DNA from: Botryosphaeria dothidea
Lineage: Eukaryota; Ascomycota; Dothideomycetes; Botryosphaeriales; Botryosphaeriaceae
Direction of reading: 5' to 3'
DNA: 64,000 nt
NCBI GenBank assembly: GCA_011503125.2
Contig: WWBZ02000033.1
Coordinates: 1,426,001 to 1,490,000 of the forward strand
The notes below the pieces were generated by a model. That model ran no database searches and had not been told where the DNA came from. It saw only the letters and a program-made list of their open reading frames with translations. Below are positions 59,445 to 64,000 of this stretch, one piece after another. Numbering within the stretch: position 1 is the first letter of the stretch; each line of letters begins with the position of its first letter. A program made the position numbers and the translations under genes.

Positions 59445-59628
59445 TATTAGAGCTTAACCTTAGGATAATCGCTAAAAGATATATTACGCTATATACGTTA
59501 AGCTAGACTTAAGAAGAAAGAGAAGAAGTTATAGAAGAAAGAGAAAAGTTATATATAAGAAAGGCTTAGCGTTACGTAATCTACTAATAATCCTCTAAGA
59601 CTTAATCCTAAGACTTTAGACTCTAATA
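59445..59628 (-). repeat. Gypsy-C 5' LTR (184 bp, fully RIP-mutated)
   Basis: Same length as the copy at 49423 and aligned without gaps. The differences I compared are transitions, nearly all with T or A in this copy. Ends GACTCTAATA. Confidence 0.88.
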
Positions 59629-60480
59629 ATCGTTTTATATAGTACTTTTACTAGATTTAAGTATTAGGTAGCGAAACTTTATAAAGTATTCTCTAAAGGG
59701 GCTATCTTTTTAATATAGGGCTCGGAGCTCGCGACGTACTTTTTCCTCGCGATATAGGTCGCTAAATACGGCCCTTAGCTATTCGAATAGGTTCTAGGTT
59801 ATAGCCGTCTAGCTTAAGAATCTCTACTATAGTTATAAGTAGATAAGCGTAGTTTCTCGTAGCTAGTTAAATAGTAACGCTACTTATATCGTTTCTAGGT
59901 AGCTTACGTAATTAATTCGAAGTTTTTAATTTACTTAATTAATCTAGGCTTCTAGCTTCTTTCGTTCTTCTTTAAATTCTACTAGTTTAGATAGAATTTT
60001 TCTTAGCCTTTAACTTATCGTAAGCGCTTAAGTAACCGCTTTAGTAATTACGATTAGTAGGATTTATACTTAAGTCGTCGGGATAGACGTAGCTATTTCT
60101 ACGCTAGGCTATCTTATTATTAGTATAGTAGCCTAGCTATCTATTCGTATCTATAGCTAAGTAACTATTATAAATAATTAGTTCGCCTATTACGGTAGGT
60201 CCTCTTATTCGCGCTACGAGGCCTCTTATAGTTTATCTATTAGTTAGTCGTCTATTCTAGAATACGTTTTTAGATATCTTCTTAGGTATCTTCTTAGATA
60301 TCTTTTTAGATATTCTCTCTAAGATCTCTCTTTTAGATCTTCTTTTAGAGACTTCTTTATACCTTCTTAAACGCTACGCTATCGTTTTATTAAAGAGCTT
60401 TCTTCGGGAACCTTCTTAAGTACCTATACGGATATCTTCTTAAACGATTTCCTAGGTATAGTTAACTAGTAACGAGCCTA
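59629..60480 (-). mobile_element. Gypsy-D gag fragment
   Basis: On the minus strand a Gag pattern is readable between about 59.65 and 59.95 kb: FSDLYREEKVRRELRALYQK, then SPFREYFIKFRYL. It is related to Gypsy-C gag but not the same sequence. RIP is heavy with no open frame. The pol that should lie on its left is absent, since Gypsy-C abuts it. Confidence 0.6.
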
Positions 60481-60933
60481 GCTACTATCCTATTTCTTAG
60501 ATAACTTAGATAACTTAGGTAAAGAGAAGCCGTACTTACGTAGGAGCTTTAGCGTATAGAGGAAAGAAGAATAAGGATATAGTACTTACGTAGGAGCTAT
60601 AGCGTATAGAGAAAGAGAATAAGAAAAGCCGTATTTATATAAAAGCTTTAGCGTATAGAGGAAGGAGAATAAGCTTAGTCTAATATAATAGCTTATATCC
60701 GGTATACTTACGGAAATATAGTAGTATTACTATCTACGAGAAGACTAAGCTAAAGAGAAAAGAAAGAAAGATTTAAGTAAGATAGCGCTACTTATATATC
60801 TCTCTAGAGTTTCTTTTACTAGTAGCGAGTTATAGGGTTTTCTTATTAAGCTTCGTTAAGCTTTAGAGTTCTCTTAACCTAAGATCTCGCTATAGAATCT
60901 ATCTAAGGCACCCTTAGGGTTTAAACTATAATA
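60480..60933 (-). repeat. Probable Gypsy-D LTR (left boundary uncertain)
   Basis: The right end is fixed by a GGGGGGTAA purine tract on the minus strand starting at 60934, as in Gypsy-C. The LTR then begins TATTATAG on the minus strand. The left end cannot be placed because the partner LTR is not visible. An internal 49-50 bp tandem repeat is annotated separately. Confidence 0.45.
60530..60672 (+). repeat. 49-50 bp tandem repeat, three copies
   Basis: Units begin GTACTTACG at 60532 and 60582 and GTATTTATA at 60631. Each continues with an AGCTTTAGCGTATAGAG-like core and a GAA-rich end. The third copy differs mainly by transitions. Confidence 0.8.
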
Positions 60934-61836
60934 TTACCCCCCTTCCGGCTTTAAAGATAGATCTCTAGGGCTTTAGTATCTTTTAAAGCGCTTACTAGTT
61001 CCTAAGTTAGCCGCGCGTATTCTCTCTACTTAACTTAATAGAGTTTCTACCGTTTCCGCTAGCCTAGCCGTCTTCCTAGTTTTTTATCTAAGATAGCTTT
61101 AACTCTCTATTCTTCTTCTCTATTAACGAGTATAGCTAGTAGTTAATAATCGTTCTATTCTTAGCTTAGTAAAGAATCTATTCTAGCTAGGCGTAAAAGA
61201 TCGACGTTAAAGACGTTATATATCCTAGTTAGTACGTCTAGTTTATAGCTATAAGGGCTAATAACCTCGATAATTATAAACTTTACTACTCGATTATTAA
61301 GCTTCCGGCTTAGGCGGTCCGTTCGTATATTCTTAAGATTTAGCTAGACTTTATCCTCTACTTTATACGCTAGTAATAGGTCCCTATATCGATTTACTTA
61401 GATCTTCTAATCCTATTATACGTTCGCTATTAATACTTCTACCTATTCGGTTATCTCTTTAATCTTTACTACGATTACTTCTTCTTTTTATATTAGTAAT
61501 ATAGAGTTCGAGACTAGTTAAGGATTCTCGAATAACTATAGTAGCTTAAGATAGTATCTATAAGAGAGAAAGAAGAAGCTAATATCTATTAATAAGGATT
61601 CTTATTTATTTATAGTAAGCTCTATTACTAGTAACTAGTTAACCTAGTTATTTTACGCGTAGTTAACTATCCGGTAGAGCTTTCTTTCTATCTCGGTATT
61701 CGTACGCTTCGTTAATCTATCTATTTCTAGATAGTAGGCTATTAAGATTCGTCTTTTAATTCTAAGTAATTAGTAAACCCTCTTCTATAGATAGATAGAT
61801 AAATTTAATTTTAAGCTAATTTAGCTCCCCGAAGGG

Positions 61837-62442
61837 TCTATATAGCTATAGCTATCTATAAGGATATATAGAAGAGGAAACCGTGGCTACTTTCTTAGAA
61901 TAGCCCGAGTAAAAACCTTTCCTATCTATAATAGTAGTATTCGTAGATACTCTATTTAGTATAGTTTTTCTATATACTAGTAGCGGTATCTAAAGTAGAA
62001 AGAGTAGCTAAGAGGGAGAAACTATAGAGAGAGATAACTATAAATCTTAAGACTAAGCTATAAGAAGTTCCGGCTTACCTATTTATAAGCGCTAGTAAAG
62101 CGCTCTTAAAATTTATTTTTAGAAGCGCCTAGCTAGCCCTTCTCTCTCTTATTACCGCTAGAGAGAACGCGGGTACGTATACTTTTATAGTAGGACGTAT
62201 ATACTACTTATAGCCTACCCTAACTACCTATAGATTTTCCCTCTTATTACCGCTAGAGAGAACGCGGGTACGTATACTTTTAACGTAGGACGTATATACT
62301 ACGAGTAGGTAAGCGGTCTAAGATTCGAACTTAGAACCTATACTACTCTAGAAAGGCTAGATTACCGTAGAAGTATACCCTACTAGTATACTACCCCGCT
62401 AACTCTCTTCTATAGCTAGCTAATAAATTAGCTTCCCCGGTT
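61837..62442 (-). mobile_element. Candidate tRNA-derived SINE inserted in Gypsy-D
   Basis: Relative to the aligned Gypsy-C sequence (about 55.2-55.4 kb) this stretch is extra. Both edges carry similar sequence (AGCTAATTTAGCTCCCC left, TAAATTAGCTTCCCC right), like an imperfect long target duplication. On the minus strand it starts with a tRNA-like head (62308-62402). A body follows that contains a direct repeat of about 65 bp (around 62146-62209 and 62236-62298, sharing ATTACCGCTAGAGAGAACGC), then an AT-rich tail. There is no open frame. It could instead be an unrelated insertion beside a relocated tRNA gene. Confidence 0.42.
62308..62402 (-). other. tRNA-like sequence, RIP-damaged
   Basis: The minus strand has a perfect T-arm (CTAAG-TTCGAAT-CTTAG, five pairs and seven-base loop with a B-box core). 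It is followed by ACCGCTT, A and CC in the positions of acceptor strand, discriminator and tail. The 5' end TAGCGGG pairs with five of the seven acceptor bases. A D-arm-like GTATAC-TAGTAGG-GTATAC is present. At about 92 nt it is long for a standard tRNA, and I cannot assign an anticodon. The broken pairs suggest a decayed tRNA or SINE head. Confidence 0.45.
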
Positions 62443-64000
62443 AGAGATAATAGCGGTTAGAACTCTATAGTAGCGGTAGAAGCAGCGAATAAATATTCTA
62501 GTAACTATTTCTACTTTAATATTCTTATAGGCCTTAAGAATAACTTCTTTATCTAATTAATTAGTAATAACTATAAGTATCCGATATCTTTAGCTCTCGG
62601 GTAGCGGTCTAATAAAGTCGACTAAGATCTCTCTCTACTAACGGTTTAGTACTAGTAACGGCCGTAGTAGTTCTTATTTACGATCTCTCTAGACTCTAGT
62701 CCTTCCGTAGACGTTATAGTTACGTACGAATCTACGTATATTAGATACGAAGTTCGGCTAGAAGAACTATCTTACGATAAGGGCTATTATTCTAGTACGT
62801 CTAAAATAAACTACTATTATTAAATCGTAGAGTATCTAGATTAGCTTAGTTCTTAAAGACTCGTAGTTTAGTATCTAACGTCTACTACGGAATAGTAACT
62901 CTTCTTAATTATTTAAGAAGTAATTAGTAATTAAGAGTTTAACTAGTTCTTCTAAATCGTTTAGTAGCGTTCTTCTACCCTCTCTTACTACTATTATAAG
63001 ACGTCTATAGTTCGGATCTACTACTTTTACCTCTTACTAGAGCTACTATAAATAGTCTTCGATTAACGTTACTTCTTATTCGTATACTAGTTCGTCTATA
63101 GATCTATCTAATAGTTCGTCTACTAGTTTATCTACTAGTTTATCTACTTATTCGTCTACTTCTTATTCGGTTATAGCTTATCGTCTTATTTATACTAGTA
63201 TTACTAAAACTCTTTAATAGTTAGCTTAAATCTTATCTAGGCTTAAGAGTCGTACAATACGATATTAAAACCTCTTATTATCTTAAAATACTAGTAAGTC
63301 TTAGTCTTTTTATATAAGTACGTTACGCTAAGCTCTAAGCTTACTTAGACGGTAAGTAATAGTAAAGTTAAATCGGCTTAGAATTAGCTACTATCTTATT
63401 TACCTCTTAGAGAGCCGTCGGACTATTATAAAGTATTCGAGATTCTTATAGTCCGTAATAATCTTAAATTCTTTTATACTTTATAGCTCTATATTCTACT
63501 ACTAAAGATACTTAATAATCGTAAGAAGCTTCTTATCGTAGATCTCGTAGTTATACTCTACTAGCGAGTTCTTCTTTAAGAAGTAGGTAACTAGCCGGAG
63601 TACTCTATTATTATCGTATTAGAATAAAATTTCTTCTATATAGTATTCTAAGGAGTTAGTCTCGAGAATTATCTTTCGATTCGGGTTAAATTAGGTAAGA
63701 ATTAGTGCCGTAATAAAGGCCTTCTTTAGCTTTCGAAACGCTCTTTCTACTCCTTCTATCTAATAGAACGGAACGTCTTTCTTTATAAGTATATATAACG
63801 GAGCCGTAGTCTTCGAGTATTTATTAATAAAGCGCCGGTAGAAGTTCGTAAAGCTAAGGAATCTAAGCACTCCTTTAACTATAGTTAGTATTTTCTATTT
63901 CTAAATAGCTTTTACCTTAGCTAGGTCTATACGGATATCTTTTCTAGCTTCGATAATAAATCTAAGATACTTTATTAACTAAATCTCGAATTCGTACTTA

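Larger units (their letters stand above)
49423..59628 (-). mobile_element. Gypsy-C: chromovirus with 184-bp LTRs, split by Copia-1
   Basis: Third Gypsy family, about 6.0 kb without Copia-1. Minus-strand order: gag (58.3-59.4 kb), RT near 57.25 kb ([14 protein letters not shown]) with intact YVDD at 56913-56924, integrase to about 54.7 kb (YKVGNKV, then NVFNIDLLRLVETDPLPS), and a chromodomain that Copia-1 interrupts at 50297/54482. The tail of the polyprotein (49952-50167) is open and un-RIPed, while the body is heavily RIPed. A GGGGGGGTAA purine tract abuts the left LTR. Flanking bases AGAAG and ATCGT do not match, so no target duplication supports this pair of ends. Confidence 0.82.
60934..64000 (-). 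mobile_element. Gypsy-D pol, 3' part, running off the window
   Basis: Starts with the purine tract. The minus strand then reads a C-terminal chromodomain (REEE-stop-RVKAILDKK near 61.1 kb), the integrase end (IYNVFNVDLLRLARIDSLPS, 61.15-61.24 kb), integrase, RNase H and part of RT toward 64 kb. It is related to Gypsy-C in every segment but clearly diverged. About 600 bp of foreign sequence interrupts the integrase region at 61837-62442. No open frame remains after RIP. Confidence 0.7.

Noticed and set aside
24455..64000. CRISPR array, phage or bacterial defence system
   Set aside because: The repeats are LTRs and minisatellites without spacer pattern, and the DNA is clearly fungal.

Overview
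This window comes from a filamentous ascomycete (Pezizomycotina). Its genes carry short introns of 46 to 72 nt with GTRNGT donors and CTRAC-like branch sites. It has the typical fungal two-subunit type I fatty acid synthase as a divergent gene pair. Its repeats carry the signature of repeat-induced point mutation (RIP): C-to-T and G-to-A changes with CpA/TpG almost gone and CpG retained. A Sordariomycete is plausible, but I cannot name a species.

Left part, 1 to 24.45 kb, ordinary gene-bearing DNA. Fatty acid synthase alpha (minus strand, 3 exons, 1862 aa) and beta (plus strand, single exon, 2086 aa) diverge from a shared 1.2 kb promoter. Together they encode the cytosolic FAS dodecamer. Next comes a Brr6/Brl1-type nuclear-envelope protein. 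A roughly 4 kb stretch follows in which I support no recognised gene. Then there is a decayed Zn2Cys6 transcription factor (minus), divergent from an intact allantoate-permease-type MFS transporter (plus). The last gene is the C-terminal half of an MFS sugar transporter (minus), cut off by a transposon. The regulator and transporter pair look like the remains of a small catabolic cluster that is being lost.

Right part, 24.45 to 64 kb, a nest of LTR retrotransposons inserted into one another. Nesting order: Copia-2 (inserted in the sugar transporter) is split by Gypsy-A1 and by Gypsy-A2. Gypsy-A2 is split by Gypsy-B, and Gypsy-B by Gypsy-A3. Gypsy-A2 is truncated by Gypsy-C, and Gypsy-C is split by Copia-1. 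Related Gypsy-D fragments, with a candidate tRNA-derived SINE inside one, fill the right end. Perfect 5-bp target duplications support four of these insertions: AGTAA, AGAGG, CCTTT and GCCTT. Gypsy A, B, C and D all show a chromodomain after the integrase, so they are chromoviruses. Between about 28.9 and 49.5 kb, and again from about 54.6 kb, RIP has removed nearly every open frame; Trp codons have become TAG throughout.

The youngest and least mutated island is 49.54 to 54.48 kb. It holds Copia-1, whose two 198-bp LTRs read as identical, whose primer-binding site matches the initiator-tRNA anticodon arm, and whose reverse transcriptase core is deleted. It also holds the 3' tail of Gypsy-C. 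I found no defence system, CRISPR array or secondary-metabolite backbone gene. The most interesting material is the layered and uneven RIP record, the RT-less Copia, the candidate SINE and the decaying regulator/transporter locus.
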